From Pseudomonas libanensis (lineage in GTDB: Bacteria > Pseudomonadota > Gammaproteobacteria > Pseudomonadales > Pseudomonadaceae): 34,165 bases of DNA. The notes beneath the pieces were generated by a model. The model was given only the letters and a program-made list of their open reading frames with translations, was not told the origin of the DNA and made no database searches. The stretch covers positions 1 to 34,165 of the forward strand of contig NZ_JYLH01000028.1 in the NCBI RefSeq assembly GCF_001439685.1, in the 5' to 3' direction. A program made the translations under genes and the position numbers. Positions within the stretch are counted from its first letter, which is position 1, and the number at the start of each line of letters is the position of its first letter. Of the stretch, positions 8,701 through 17,600 are shown one piece after another.

Positions 8701-9406
8701 GATGGCCATGGCCATGGATATCGACGTGGAGGTGGGCGAAGACCAGCTCAACTTCGCCGGCTTCGGCCTCACCGCCAAGGTCCAGGGCCATGTGCATATC
8801 GGCGACAACATGGACACCCGTGGCGAGCTGTGGCTCAACGACGGCCGCTACCGCGCCTACGGCCAGCGCCTCAACGTGCGCCGTGCGCGACTGCTGTTCG
8901 CCGGGCCGCTGGACCAACCGTTCCTGGACATTGAAGCCGTGCGTGTGGTGGTCGAATCGTCCCGCACTGTGACCGCCGGTATTCGCCTGAGTGGCAGCGC
9001 CGAACAACCCACCACCCAGATCTTCTCCGAGCCGGCCATGGCCCAGGAAGATGCGCTGTCGTACCTGGTACTGGGGCGTTCGCGCACCAACACCGGTGAA
9101 GACAACAACATGCTCGCCGAAGCCGCCCTGGGCCTGGGCTTGATGGGCAGTGCCGGCGTGACTTCGGATATTGCCAATAAGCTGGGGATTCAGGATTTTG
9201 ATCTGGACACTCAAGGTACTGGCAACAGTACTGCGGTGGTGGCGAGCGGCAAGATCAACGAGAAGCTCAGCCTACGTTACGGGGTAGGGGTGTTCGAACC
9301 GGCTAACACCATCGCCTTGCGTTATTTGCTGAGCAAGAAGGTGTACCTGGAAGTAGCGACGGGTGTGGCCAGCTCCCTGGATATCTTTTACAAGCGCGAT
9401 TTCTGA
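5717..9406 (+). CDS. tamB: TamB, inner-membrane AsmA-like translocation/assembly protein
   Basis: A 1229-residue partner of TamA. An N-terminal anchor helix (residues about 4-28) is followed by a very long, repetitive beta-rich region with many alternating hydrophobic L-x-L-x-L strands. This is the signature of the periplasm-spanning beta-taco groove of the AsmA-like/TamB superfamily. The C-terminal 300 residues correspond to the conserved TamB (DUF490) domain, including TVTAGIRLSGSAEQPTTQIFSEP, LSYLVLGRS and the closing FYKRDF. The GTG start overlaps the tamA stop by 4 bases, so the two are co-translated. The length is close to E. coli TamB (about 1259). No interruption is seen. Confidence 0.93.
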   Translation: MIRGLKIAGLVLVAILALLLLALWSVLGTQAGSRWALGQVPGLSVENFHGHLGGQWSADHLLWQQDGSRVELKAPKFDWSPGCLLRMTLCINRLDVEQVSLEFAPSAEESDSGPIQLPDLNLPVSLQLGDVRIGSLLFNGNEELKGLQLAAHWTAAGLRIDSVHLQRDDLVLDLAGLLQPTGDWPLKASGNLSLPYAPGGAPWTVALKLDGDLLKTLKLDADSSGYLPAKLSGELQPLVENLPAQLHITSEAFKPSADLPDTLQLNQLDLSAKGDLKSGYQLVGKAVLPAEKGPVDLLLQGKVDAKGAQIAGLDLNAGDKQSLKLSANLDWQQGFSADAKIDWLDFPWHRLYPTIDEPQVALRTFNGEISYKDGNYLGNLKADLDGPAGKFNLVTPFSGDLKQVFLPELKLTAGQGKAEGHLNLQFADGIAWDTALDLSALNPAYWVAELPGTLAGPLRSKGEFKNEQLKLNADLDLKGRLRGQTAVLAAKAEGGGEQWTLANLDIRLGDNRINGSGSLQQRLAGQIDIKLTRLAQLWPQLRGQVNGRVEVAGTLKAPQGKLDLKGQQLAFADNRLQSLNLDANLDSAQRARLDLKASGIQAGETQVGNLTASAQGDIKNQKVQLDLVGPLVKLALALDGNLDKGNWRGRLASGDVQAGGQDWRLQAPAKIERLADGKLTFGAHCWVSGPASLCGEDQRLMPEPKLRYHLKQFPIDSLAAFLPKDFAWQGKLNADVQLDLPQSGPKGVVSVDASGGTLRVRDKGQWLDFPYNTLKLETTLNPKRIDTQLNFHGGKLGELLLQAQINPLPSNKPITGNFSLTGLDLTVARPFVPMVETLNGKLNGSGRISGGLLAPLVNGNLNLVDGEVSGPELPISLEGLNLQAQIAGESVQLNGGWHSGKAGQGSLKGQIDWGRALVVDLSLKGSQLPVTVEPYAKLEVAPDLKISLKDDKLAIAGKVHIPRGDITVRELPPSTVKVSDDTVIIGSQTEEGKPPMAMAMDIDVEVGEDQLNFAGFGLTAKVQGHVHIGDNMDTRGELWLNDGRYRAYGQRLNVRRARLLFAGPLDQPFLDIEAVRVVVESSRTVTAGIRLSGSAEQPTTQIFSEPAMAQEDALSYLVLGRSRTNTGEDNNMLAEAALGLGLMGSAGVTSDIANKLGIQDFDLDTQGTGNSTAVVASGKINEKLSLRYGVGVFEPANTIALRYLLSKKVYLEVATGVASSLDIFYKRDF

Positions 9407-9425
9407 CCGGTACGCTGTAAAAAAT

Positions 9426-9512
9426 GTGGGAGGGGGATTGCCCGCGAAGGCGGCGTGTCAGTCATTGAATCTGTAACTGAACCACCGCTATCGCAGGCAA
9501 GCCAGCTCCCAC
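9426..9512. repeat. REPIN A (inverted REP pair)
   Basis: Two REP units face each other: 9426-9453 (gtgggagggggattgcccgc...) and 9482-9512 (...tcgcaggcaagccagctcccac). They are separated by the linker gtgtcagtcattgaatctg... The same linker recurs almost unchanged in REPIN B and in the array at the right edge of the window. It lies 20 bp after the tamB stop. Confidence 0.8.
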
Positions 9513-9558
9513 ACTGGTTATGGAATACCCACAGAATCAGCGCCGGGCGCAAATCCCT

Positions 9559-9810
9559 GTGTGCGGGCTTGCCCTAATGCCAGTCAGTTAAGGTTTTTTT
9601 GTAGGAGCGAGCTTGCTCGCGAAAAGCCCACAGGCGCCGCGTTCATTCAGCAAACACGCGTTATCGTTGGCGTTTTTCGCGAGCAAGCTCGCTCCTACAG
9701 AAGGCGATGACCGCTTAACTGACTGGCATTAGGGCTTGCCCGCGAAGGCGGTGTGCCAGTCATTGAATCTGTAACTGAACCACCGCATTCGCAGGCAAGC
9801 CAGCTCCCAC
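9559..9810. repeat. REPIN B, interrupted by an insertion
   Basis: The left REP unit (9559-9574, ending GGGCTTGCCC) and its continuation (9742 onward, gcgaaggcgg) are split by a 157-bp element. The right unit is 9781-9810. If the insert and one copy of GGGCTTGCCC are removed, the sequence reads as a standard REPIN like REPIN A. Together REPIN A, REPIN B and the insert fill nearly the whole 441-bp gap 9407-9847; I see no gene there. Confidence 0.8.
9575..9731. mobile_element. MITE-like element with 18-bp terminal inverted repeats and a 10-bp direct duplication
   Basis: The 157-bp element starts TAATGCCAGTCAGTTAAG and ends with its exact reverse complement. Including the flanking ccc/ggg, the match is 21 bp (9572-9592 and 9714-9734). 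It is flanked by a perfect 10-bp direct repeat GGGCTTGCCC (9565-9574 and 9732-9741), as expected of a target-site duplication. Inside are perfect 25-bp inverted arms (9601-9625 and 9674-9698) of a different REP class (GTAGGAGCGAGCTTGCTCGC). It has no coding capacity, so a transposase supplied in trans would be needed. The parent transposon is not identified. Confidence 0.7.
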
Positions 9811-9847
9811 ATTTTGTTCTTTATGCATCAGTTAAATAGCTGCCCCT

Positions 9848-12328
9848 CTAAGGACGGCAACTCAACTCCATCCGCTCATAGTTCAACGCCTTGTTGCGCT
9901 CCGGCAATGCATAAGGCGCCTCACATCGCTGGTCTTGCCAAGTGATCGCCAAGGTGCCGGTGTCGGACTCAACCAACGCCAGGGCCTTGCCGCTAGGGTC
10001 GGCAATTGCGATCTGCTTGCCCGCACTGTCTTCCAGCGCCGCACCAAACGGGATCGGTCGATGCTGGGCGTCGAACAGCGCAAACTGCACACGTCGCCCG
10101 GTCTTGCTGGCATAGCGCGCCAACACTACCGCTCCGCGTCGCGGCACCACTTGCTGGGTGGCGTTGTCGATCTCGATATCGGTGCCCAGGTCACGGGTGT
10201 CCAGGCTGATCCAGTTGACGCGATAAGGCTGCGCGTTAGGCACCACGGCAAAGCCGTTGCTGCCGGTCTTGGCGCCGGAAAAGCTGCCGATTTTCGCCCC
10301 TTCCACACCCTCCACCTGCGCCAGCGCGAAGGTCTCGCCCACGGTTTGCCCCAAGTTGATCCCGCCCGCATGCCCCACCACGGAACCTGACAGGTTGAGG
10401 TTCTGCGAGTTATACCCGCGCCCCTGGCTGTAACCGGCACTGATATCCATCACCGAGGTGCGTGTGCTGAGGTTGGCCGAGCCGGTGCTGCCGCCGGTGC
10501 TGCTGTTACCGCCTTGCACCGAGTAATAGGTGTCGCTGTCTTCGGACAGGTAGCCGTTGATGCCCACTTGGGTGGTGTCGCTGGCTTTCTGCGTGCTGGC
10601 GGAGACAAACGCCCGTGGCGCGCGGGGTTTTGAGCCCAATGGGAAGGACAGCGACAGGTTGACCAGGGTGTCGTTGTTGGCCGGTCCATAGTTGCCGACA
10701 TCCTTGGTGTAAGTCGCGCCAAGGTTGTAGCTCACCTCACCCCAATAGTTGCTGTAGCCCGCCGACAGGCTCTGCGATCCCCCACGCCCCCAGTAGCGCT
10801 GGTCACTGGCGTTCACATAAATGCTGCCATATTGCTGGTTGAGGCCAAGGCTCTGGTTGATGGTCAGGTCGGTACGGGTTTTCGAGTTGCCGGTGCGCTT
10901 CTCGCCTTCATGGCTCAGTTCCTCGACGTGATCGCTGAGGGTGCGGTAACCCTCGGTCGAATAGCGATAAGCGGCGAGGGTGAAGCTGGTGTCGGTGCCG
11001 GTAAATGTCTTGGCATACAAGGCCCGCACGCTATTGCCCGTGACCGCCTGGCCAAAGGTGCGACTGACCGAATGGGTCACGTCCAGGGACACCGCACCAA
11101 TGGCGGTATTGCGGCCGGCGCCGATGGACATCGCCTGGAAGTTCTCCGTGGCCTGCGCGCCGATGATCCCGGACAGGTTGCTGCTGATGCCGTAGGCCAG
11201 GGTGCTGCTGACGAACTGCGGTGACTTCTGGTCATCGCTGTTGCTGTTGTACTGCCCGGCCGACACGCTGTATTTGAGCTGGCCCTGACGCACCATGATC
11301 GGCAGGCTGGAAAACGCCTGCACCGTGACCCGGCGGCGGCCATCGGCTTCGATGATCGTCACTTCCAGGTCGCCGTTGGAGCCGCTGGGGTAGATGTCAC
11401 TGATCTCGAACGGGCCCGGTGGCACGTTGGCGGTGTAGAGGATGTAGTTATTCTGACGAATCTCCACGGTCGCGCTGGACTGGGCGATACCGCGAATGAT
11501 CGGCGCATAGCCGCGCTCGCTGTCGGCGCGCATGCCGTCGTCGGAGGCCAGTTTCAAACCGCGATAGCGCACGCTGTCGAACAGGTCGGCGTCGGAGAAA
11601 ATATCCCCGGCGCTGAACTGGCCCTTTAACGCCGTCACGTCATGCTGCAGGTAGCTGCGGTTGCTTTTGAACGTATTGGGGCGCCCGGTGCTGCTGCTGA
11701 AGTTCGATTCGTTGCGCAATCGCCAGCCGCCCAGGTTGATGCCGTTGCGCAGGCCGATGTTGTTGGAGAGCGTGGTTTCACCCTGGTTGCTGTTGCGGCT
11801 GCTGCTCAGCTGGTAGTTGATGAACGCGGCGGGCACACCATCGTCCCACAAGGCCGGGTCTACATACCCCCGGCGGCCGCGCTCCATGGCGCTCTGGGGC
11901 ACGCTGACCAGCAAGCGCAGGCGTGGCACGTCGTAGCGCACGCTGGCCTGGTCGATCAAGGCGGGCAGGTTGATGCAGGCGTTGGGATCATCGCCAACGA
12001 GTTTGCCGGCAGCTTGCAGCCTGGCGATATCGACGCCCAATTGCTGCACCATTTCAAGGGTCAGGCAGGCCTCGGTTTTGCCGGTGGCCGGGTTATGACG
12101 AAAGTCGATATCGCGCCGGCCCACCAGGGTGTCGTTGCCGTAAAGGTCAACCCGATAATTGCCGGGCAACACACTGCTACTGGCGAGCAATGCTTGCACA
12201 TCAACCGCAGAAGCTGCGCCCTGCAGGAACGAGGTATTGAATTGTTCTTCGCCGTCGGCCAGGCAGGCGCTGCTGAAGATCAGGGCGACCGACAGCGGCG
12301 CCAATCCATCGTACTTGAATACAAACAT
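9848..12328 (-). CDS. Fimbrial outer-membrane usher (FimD/PapC family)
   Basis: An 826-residue outer-membrane usher, the 24-strand pore that assembles pilin subunits delivered by the periplasmic chaperone. A signal peptide (residues about 1-24) precedes the usual mature start QFNTSFLQG. The N-terminal chaperone-binding domain spans about 25-150. The long barrel/plug region includes PPGPFEISDIYPSGSNGDLEVTIIEADG, strongly conserved in ushers. The C-terminal domains end with the conserved disulfide pair (QRCEAPY ... ELSCRP). It is the last gene of the leftward fimbrial cluster, 85 bp after the chaperone gene. A full GGAGGTGA lies 14 nt before the ATG, an unusually long spacing, but no in-frame start fits better. 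No frameshift is seen. Confidence 0.95.
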   Translation of the reverse strand: MFVFKYDGLAPLSVALIFSSACLADGEEQFNTSFLQGAASAVDVQALLASSSVLPGNYRVDLYGNDTLVGRRDIDFRHNPATGKTEACLTLEMVQQLGVDIARLQAAGKLVGDDPNACINLPALIDQASVRYDVPRLRLLVSVPQSAMERGRRGYVDPALWDDGVPAAFINYQLSSSRNSNQGETTLSNNIGLRNGINLGGWRLRNESNFSSSTGRPNTFKSNRSYLQHDVTALKGQFSAGDIFSDADLFDSVRYRGLKLASDDGMRADSERGYAPIIRGIAQSSATVEIRQNNYILYTANVPPGPFEISDIYPSGSNGDLEVTIIEADGRRRVTVQAFSSLPIMVRQGQLKYSVSAGQYNSNSDDQKSPQFVSSTLAYGISSNLSGIIGAQATENFQAMSIGAGRNTAIGAVSLDVTHSVSRTFGQAVTGNSVRALYAKTFTGTDTSFTLAAYRYSTEGYRTLSDHVEELSHEGEKRTGNSKTRTDLTINQSLGLNQQYGSIYVNASDQRYWGRGGSQSLSAGYSNYWGEVSYNLGATYTKDVGNYGPANNDTLVNLSLSFPLGSKPRAPRAFVSASTQKASDTTQVGINGYLSEDSDTYYSVQGGNSSTGGSTGSANLSTRTSVMDISAGYSQGRGYNSQNLNLSGSVVGHAGGINLGQTVGETFALAQVEGVEGAKIGSFSGAKTGSNGFAVVPNAQPYRVNWISLDTRDLGTDIEIDNATQQVVPRRGAVVLARYASKTGRRVQFALFDAQHRPIPFGAALEDSAGKQIAIADPSGKALALVESDTGTLAITWQDQRCEAPYALPERNKALNYERMELSCRP

Positions 12329-12342
12329 GCAGGAACCCTATA

Positions 12343-12350
12343 TCACCTCC
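12343..12350 (-). promoter_or_regulatory. Strong but distant Shine-Dalgarno of the usher gene
   Basis: On the minus strand the sequence reads GGAGGTGA, fully complementary to the 16S rRNA tail, 14 nt before the usher ATG at 12328. The spacing is longer than the usual 5-9 nt. No upstream in-frame start codon would shorten it. Confidence 0.5.
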
Positions 12351-12413
12351 GATACGAACTAACGGAGCGAAGATAAATACAGTGAAAGTTCGACCGCTGA
12401 ATAAACGGGCGTA

Positions 12414-13163
12414 TTAAGGCGTGTCTTTTATTGCACTGGCCTGCACGGCGGCCGAGTAGGAAAGTTGCGCGCTATAACTGTCCTGGGCACCGTAGTCGTT
12501 AATACTGCGAAATAACAAACTTGGTGTCTGGTTCGACGTGAAATGTTTGAGGGGGAACTCTTTTTGCTCACCCGGCGCAATCATCAACGAGTCGAATGGC
12601 TGTTCGCTGAGGGCACCCGATTTCAGCGTGATTTCGGCAATGGACACGTGATACATGCCAGGATTATTCACCACCAGCATACTTTTGCCGCCACGCTCAA
12701 CCAGGCGCCATTTCAATGTCGCGGGTGCCAAGTAGGCCTCGGCTTTGAGCCCGGCAGGACGGAAGAACACCTTGATGCGTTGGCGTACGGCGAGCTGCAA
12801 GGTGTTCTGAGTCTTTGACGCCTTGGGGATTTCCTGCACGTTGAGCCACATCACCGACTCGCGGTCGGCCGGCATACCCGTTCCCTCATAGATCACCCGC
12901 AACAGTTGCTGCTCGTCGTTGCTCACCCGTACCAAGGGCGGGGTGACGGCAAAGGGGACCGAGGTGGCATCGCTGCCATCGGCGTCGATCCAGGACTGGA
13001 TCAGCACGTCCTCACCGCTGTTGCGCACGGTGATACCGGCTTCCTTGTGCCTGCCATCGAACACCAGGCGTGTGCTGCTCAACGAAATACCGGCGGTGGC
13101 CTGGCTGGCCATCAGCAGGCCCAACAGGCCCACGCAGAAGGACAATGATTGACGATAAAACAT
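12414..13163 (-). CDS. Periplasmic fimbrial chaperone (PapD/FimC family)
   Basis: A 249-residue PapD-like chaperone that folds pilin subunits by donor-strand complementation and brings them to the usher. Residues 1-24 are a signal peptide (cleavage after ATAG or nearby). The immunoglobulin-like N-terminal domain carries STRLVFDG with the conserved Arg, and the G1 donor strand reads LQLAVRQRIKVFFRP with the conserved Lys that anchors the subunit C-terminus. The loop before G1 is short, so this is of the FGS type that usually serves adhesive pili. I chose the ATG at 13163, which gives a normal signal peptide; the frame is open upstream. The Shine-Dalgarno sequence is weak. A perfect hairpin lies between it and the pilin gene. 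Confidence 0.93.
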   Translation of the reverse strand: MFYRQSLSFCVGLLGLLMASQATAGISLSSTRLVFDGRHKEAGITVRNSGEDVLIQSWIDADGSDATSVPFAVTPPLVRVSNDEQQLLRVIYEGTGMPADRESVMWLNVQEIPKASKTQNTLQLAVRQRIKVFFRPAGLKAEAYLAPATLKWRLVERGGKSMLVVNNPGMYHVSIAEITLKSGALSEQPFDSLMIAPGEQKEFPLKHFTSNQTPSLLFRSINDYGAQDSYSAQLSYSAAVQASAIKDTP

Positions 13164-13189
13164 GATGGCTACCGCGCAAATGAATGAAT

Positions 13190-13214
13190 GTGCAGGGCCG
13201 TTCAGGCCCTGCAC
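13190..13214 (-). terminator. Intercistronic hairpin after the major pilin gene
   Basis: A perfect 10-bp GC-rich stem (GTGCAGGGCC / GGCCCTGCAC) with a 5-nt loop stands between the pilin stop (13237) and the chaperone start (13163). It has no T-tract. Such hairpins in fimbrial operons commonly cause partial termination or protect the pilin mRNA, giving far more pilin than chaperone and usher; that role here is inference. Confidence 0.6.
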
Positions 13215-13236
13215 GGACCCGTAATGCTCGTGCGGG

Positions 13237-13824
13237 TTATTCGTATTGCAGGGTGAACGGCAGGGTCGCGTCGCCACGACCGGCCACGGCCAGTTTCGGA
13301 TCGGCGGTGGTGACGTAAGCCGCGGAGAATTTCAGCGAGGCGTTGCTGTCCTGCAGGTTGCTTTCAATCTTCGCGGTGGTTGGCGATTTCAGGTCGATCA
13401 GCGCGCCATTGGCGTCCAGCAAGGCGATACCGATATTCTTGGCGGCGCCCAGGCCGTCGATGACTTTCAGCACGCCCGTGCCGGTCACAAGGCCAGTGCC
13501 TTTGCCAGTGGTCGGTTCGAAGATCATGGCCACCTTGGTACCGGCGTTGCAGTTGATCTTCATCTCGAAGTTCTCGGCGCTCAGCGTGCCGCTGCCTTTT
13601 GGCGCGGTGGCGGTGCCCATGTCCTTGATCGACACTTCACCCATGTTCACCGAAATGGTCTTGTTGGCGGCGGCGCCTTCAACGGAGCAGGCATCGTTGT
13701 TAATGGTGCCGGTGAAGTTGATGGTGCCGCTGCCGGCTTTGGTCGGAACAGCATCGGCTGCCAAGGCATTGCCTGCGGCGGCGAAAATCGACAGGGCCAG
13801 AAGTGCTCGGGAGAAAGATTTCAT
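13237..13824 (-). CDS. Major fimbrial subunit (type 1 pilin-like)
   Basis: A 195-residue pilin of the chaperone-usher class. A signal peptide (1-22, cleavage after NALA or ALAA) is followed by the donor-strand/first-strand motif GTINFTGTINNDACSV. The conserved disulfide is formed by the Cys of DACSVEG and the Cys of KINCNAG. The C-terminus LPFTLQYE has the penultimate-region Tyr typical of subunits that bind the chaperone. I chose the ATG at 13824, which has GGAAA at a suitable distance; an in-frame ATG 12 nt upstream is less well placed. It is separated from the upstream regulator gene by 108 bp holding an RcsB-type box, so it probably starts its own transcript with chaperone and usher. Confidence 0.93.
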   Translation of the reverse strand: MKSFSRALLALSIFAAAGNALAADAVPTKAGSGTINFTGTINNDACSVEGAAANKTISVNMGEVSIKDMGTATAPKGSGTLSAENFEMKINCNAGTKVAMIFEPTTGKGTGLVTGTGVLKVIDGLGAAKNIGIALLDANGALIDLKSPTTAKIESNLQDSNASLKFSAAYVTTADPKLAVAGRGDATLPFTLQYE

Positions 13825-13854
13825 GTTGCTTTCCATTATTGGGGGTGAAGCAAC

Positions 13855-13898
13855 ACAATAGAGCGCCGGCGCTTAGTGGGAAATCAGACGATCCTTAG
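13855..13898 (-). promoter_or_regulatory. Predicted RcsB-type box and -10 of the pilin promoter
   Basis: Read on the minus strand, CTAAGGATCGTCTGATT (13898-13882) is followed after exactly 21 nt by the -10-like TATTGT (13860-13855). The pilin ATG is 30 nt further on. There is no good -35 hexamer, as expected of an activator-dependent promoter. The same 17-mer recurs before the first kinase gene and in degenerate form before the adhesin gene, with the same spacing. Confidence 0.65.
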
Positions 13899-13932
13899 AA
13901 TCAGGTAACTCCAGTAGTGTCGGGCAAATTTA

Positions 13933-14580
13933 TTAGTTGAACAAGTTGCGCTCTATGCAGTAAGCCAGTAAGTCCTGGTCACTGTTTACTTCAAGTTTTC
14001 GCATCGCAGATACTTTCTGAGTACTGATGGTCTTGGCACTTCTGTTCAGCCCGCGCGCAATCTCGTTGACACTTTGCCCCGAGATAAACAAACGCAGAAT
14101 CTCGTGCTCTTTAGGCGATAATCGGGTGAATCGTTCGTCAAGGTCAGCCCCGTCGTTTATCACCGATACCGGCTGTAGCACGTTGTGGTGAACCGGTTTG
14201 CCTCGGGCGATGGCCTTGAGCGCGGCCTGGATTTCATCGTGCAATTGGTGTTTCTGGATCACGGCCAGCACCCCCAACTCTTGCAGGCGCGTCAGGATCA
14301 AGGGGTTGGAGATCATCGTCAGCACCACGATCCGCACCTCGGGAAAGTGCCGTGTCAGGTATTCCACCAACTTGAGGCCGTCACCGTAGGGCGAATCGCC
14401 GGGCATGTTGAAGTCGGTGATCACCAGGTCCACCGGCGTGGACTCCAGCAGCGCGACCAGTTCATTCGAACAGACAGCATCGCCCACCACCCTGAAGCGT
14501 GTATCACGCTCGATCAGTTCGCGCACGCCCACCAGTACGATGGGGTGATCATCGGCAATGACGACGTTGAGGGTATCCAT
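13933..14580 (-). CDS. rcsB: RcsB-like response regulator (receiver + LuxR-type HTH)
   Basis: A 215-residue NarL/FixJ-family response regulator, almost the same length as E. coli RcsB (216). The receiver begins NVVIADDHPIVLVGVR and has the phospho-acceptor Asp56 in DLVITDFNMPGD; the YGDGLKLVEYLTRHFP and VLTM..NP segments match RcsB closely. The HTH reads LSPKEHEILRLF, then LNRSAKTISTQKVSAMRKLEV; from memory E. coli RcsB has LNRSIKTISSQKKSAMMKLGV there. I chose the ATG at 14580 (GGAAAA upstream); the frame extends to a TTG at 14610. It follows the HPt-containing kinase by 22 nt, so the two are cotranscribed. It is inferred to bind the three boxes in this locus. The P. aeruginosa counterpart would be RcsB of the cupD region. 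Confidence 0.9.
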   Translation of the reverse strand: MDTLNVVIADDHPIVLVGVRELIERDTRFRVVGDAVCSNELVALLESTPVDLVITDFNMPGDSPYGDGLKLVEYLTRHFPEVRIVVLTMISNPLILTRLQELGVLAVIQKHQLHDEIQAALKAIARGKPVHHNVLQPVSVINDGADLDERFTRLSPKEHEILRLFISGQSVNEIARGLNRSAKTISTQKVSAMRKLEVNSDQDLLAYCIERNLFN

Positions 14581-14602
14581 GGGTTGATTTTCCAGAGTGA
14601 AT

Positions 14603-17600
14603 TTATTCAAGGGTATCGAGCAACGTATTCAATCGAGCCAGGTGCTGGCGCACTTCCAGATCCAAAGCGGGCGTGACGGCCATGCCGGTCAGGCGGCATT
14701 CGAGCTCGATAAACGCAATGGCCATCGCTTTGAGCTGCACTGAGCCCAGGGCCCCGGCGATGCTGTGCAGTTGCTGCGCCACCTCATTGGCATTGGCACA
14801 CGCCAACGCTGCCAGTGTGGTGTGGACATCCTGGCGTACAGTGGTGACAAACAGCTCGCGCATGGTGGGCGACAACGCATGCGGTTCGACCACCGCGGGC
14901 AGGGCGACTTGGCAATGTTTTTCCAATTGAGCGCGCAAGGTCGCCAGGCTCAGCGGCTTGACCAGCCACGCATTCATGCCGACAGCGGCACAGCGTTCGC
15001 CTTCTTCGCGCAGAGCGTTGGCGGTGATCCCGATGATCGGCAGCGTTTTGTCCTGCTGGCGCAGGGCTTGGGCCAACTGATACCCGTTCATCAACGGCAT
15101 ATTGACGTCGGTGAGTACCAGGTCGAAGCGGCCCGGCTGCCACTGCACCAGTGCCTCTTCGCCGTTGGTGGCGGCGACCACCGAGCAGCCCAGGGCTTGC
15201 AGTTGTTCCTTGATGATTGCCAGGTTGATTGCGTTATCTTCGACGACCAGTACCTTGAGGTCCAAACGGCGGTTTTTTTCCGGTACTTCTGGCGGGCCTT
15301 CAGCGCGGCTGCCGTGATGCGCCAGGTAAACCGCCCAGGCAATTGCGCGCACATCGTCGACATCGACGAGCCAGTCGGTCTGCGATAGCTGCGCAGGGTT
15401 GGGCCCGCCCGCAGTGGCAATGATTCGCGGGTTGGGCCACGGCTGGCGTTGGGCTGCGGGCGACAGGTCCACCAGCAGCGCGGTAGATGGCTCAGCCCGG
15501 AAGGCATGACAGTCGAGGCCCAGGCGATTGAGCCAGTCGATAAGATGCTGCGCCTGTTCAGGAACGGGCGCACGCACATACACAGCCGGTGCATCAGGCG
15601 TGAACGCCGGGCAATCGGCGAGGTTGCCCGGTACGGTTTCCAGCGCCAGTTGCAGACTGAAACTGCTGCCCAGGCCGGGCTCGCTGACCACGTTCAACTG
15701 GCCGTGCATCAACTCACACAGCCATTTGCAGATCGCCAGGCCCAGGCCTGCACCGGCCTGGCTGGTCGCATCGTTGACCTGATAAAACGGATCGAACAGT
15801 TGCTGTTGCTGCGCCTTGGAAATCCCCACGCCCGAATCACTGACCTGCCATTGCACATCAGCGTTTTCCAACACCCGCACCCGCAGTACGACACGGCCGT
15901 TATCGGTGAATTTGATCGCGTTGCTCACCAGGTTGTTAAGAATCTGGCGAATCCGCAACGGGTCACCACGCAGGCGATCCGGCAGTGTGACATCGATGCT
16001 GGCATACAGCTGCAACCCCTTGGCCCGGGCAAAGGCACTGTAGGTGCGCACCACGTCTTCGGTCAGTTCCAGCGGGCAGAAGTCCTGGAGTTCCAGTGTC
16101 ATTTGCCCGGCTTCGATCTTGGACACGTCCAGCACATCGCTGATCAGCTGGAACAAGGTGGCGGATGAGCGTTGAATGGTTTGCAGGTAATTCTGTTGAC
16201 GGGGGGCGAGGTTAGTCAGCCCCAGCAGTTCGAGGGTACCCAACACACCGTACAGCGGCGTACGGATTTCATGGCTCATGGTGGCGAGGAAGCGGGACTT
16301 GGCCCGGTTTGCCGAGTCGGCGGTGTGGCGGGCCTCTTCAAGGGCCGCGGCGTCTTCGATGTGTCGGGTCACGTCATGGAAAGCGCAGAGCCAGGCGTCC
16401 TGGCCTTGATAGCGGGTGTTGATAAACGCGATATGCAGATGGCGGCCATCAATTTCCAGATCGGCATGGCCGGCTTCGGAGAGGTCGTAGTGCTGGCGCA
16501 AGGTGCTGATCAGGCGGGTGGTGCCTTGCCATGCCAGCGCGCGTTGATTCTCCAGTAACACCTGATGGTCGCGGCGGCGTATTACACACAGGCCCGTTGG
16601 GGCTGTATCAATCACGGCACGGCTGAATGCCTCGCTTTCGGTGATGCTGGCGTGGGCCTGTTGGGCGGGCAACACCACCTGGGTTTTGTACCAGCGGCTA
16701 AAGGCACGGCCAGCCCCAAGCCCTGCAAGTACCAGTGCGAACAGGCACAGCAGTGGCCAGAAAGCTGAGTCCAGGAAACTTTTGAAGCCAATGACGTAGA
16801 TTGCCGTCCAGTGCTGCTCGCCACGGCTGGTCAATTTGAACACCAGGCCGTCACGGGTGAGGTTCATGCCCTCCTGCAATCGTTGGTCAGGTTTCAGGGC
16901 TCCAGCCAGCACTTCGCCGGATGGAGCGATTAGCGTGAAGTGGTCGAAGATCGACCATCGCATCAAGCGCTCAATGTTATTGACCTGCGAGGGATTGAGC
17001 AGTGACGCTACCAGCACATGGGGGCTTGCGCCCTGGATATGCAGGCGTGCCGGGGCCAGTTCAATGTGGATATAAGCCAGCAATGTCGGGGTGCTCGCCA
17101 TATTCGTGGGGTCGCTGTAGGCTTTCCAGTGCACTTGGCCGTCTAGCGGATGCTGAGGGTCGGCATGCAGCCGCGCTTCTACCTGGCGTACCACGTCGGC
17201 AAAAAAACCGCCCTGTACCTGCCCATCACCACGCAGATGGCCGGCGGCAGGCACTGAAATATTGAAGTTGTCTGGCCCGTTGAACAATAAAACCTGAGGT
17301 GACTGGTAGTGCGAGGCAGACCAGAAGGCGCTGTAGTACGCGGCCAGGTGCGCTGCCAGATCAAACACCTTCGCCTGTTGGCTGGCAGCCAAGCGCTTGG
17401 GGTTGAGTTTTACACTGTAGGGCAGGGAAAAGCTGAATTCGCGCCCCTCGTAGACATCCGGCCCTTGCTCGGGCAACGCCTTGAGGGCGGGTGGCACAGA
17501 GATTGACGCAGGTAGCAGTTCGCCCTGGGCGCTTTGCTGTGACAGGTTGGCGAGAAATACTTGCTGCTCACCAATGTTTTCCATCAACCGGGCAAAATGA

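Noticed and set aside
7064..9214. 716-codon open frame on the minus strand opposite tamB
   Set aside because: Same effect: a shadow of tamB with low-complexity composition rich in Ala, Val, Gly, His and Gln, and no protein family features.
13933..14580. Quorum-sensing LuxR receptor
   Set aside because: The N-terminal domain is a phospho-receiver with Asp56, not an acyl-homoserine-lactone domain, and the closest resemblance is RcsB.
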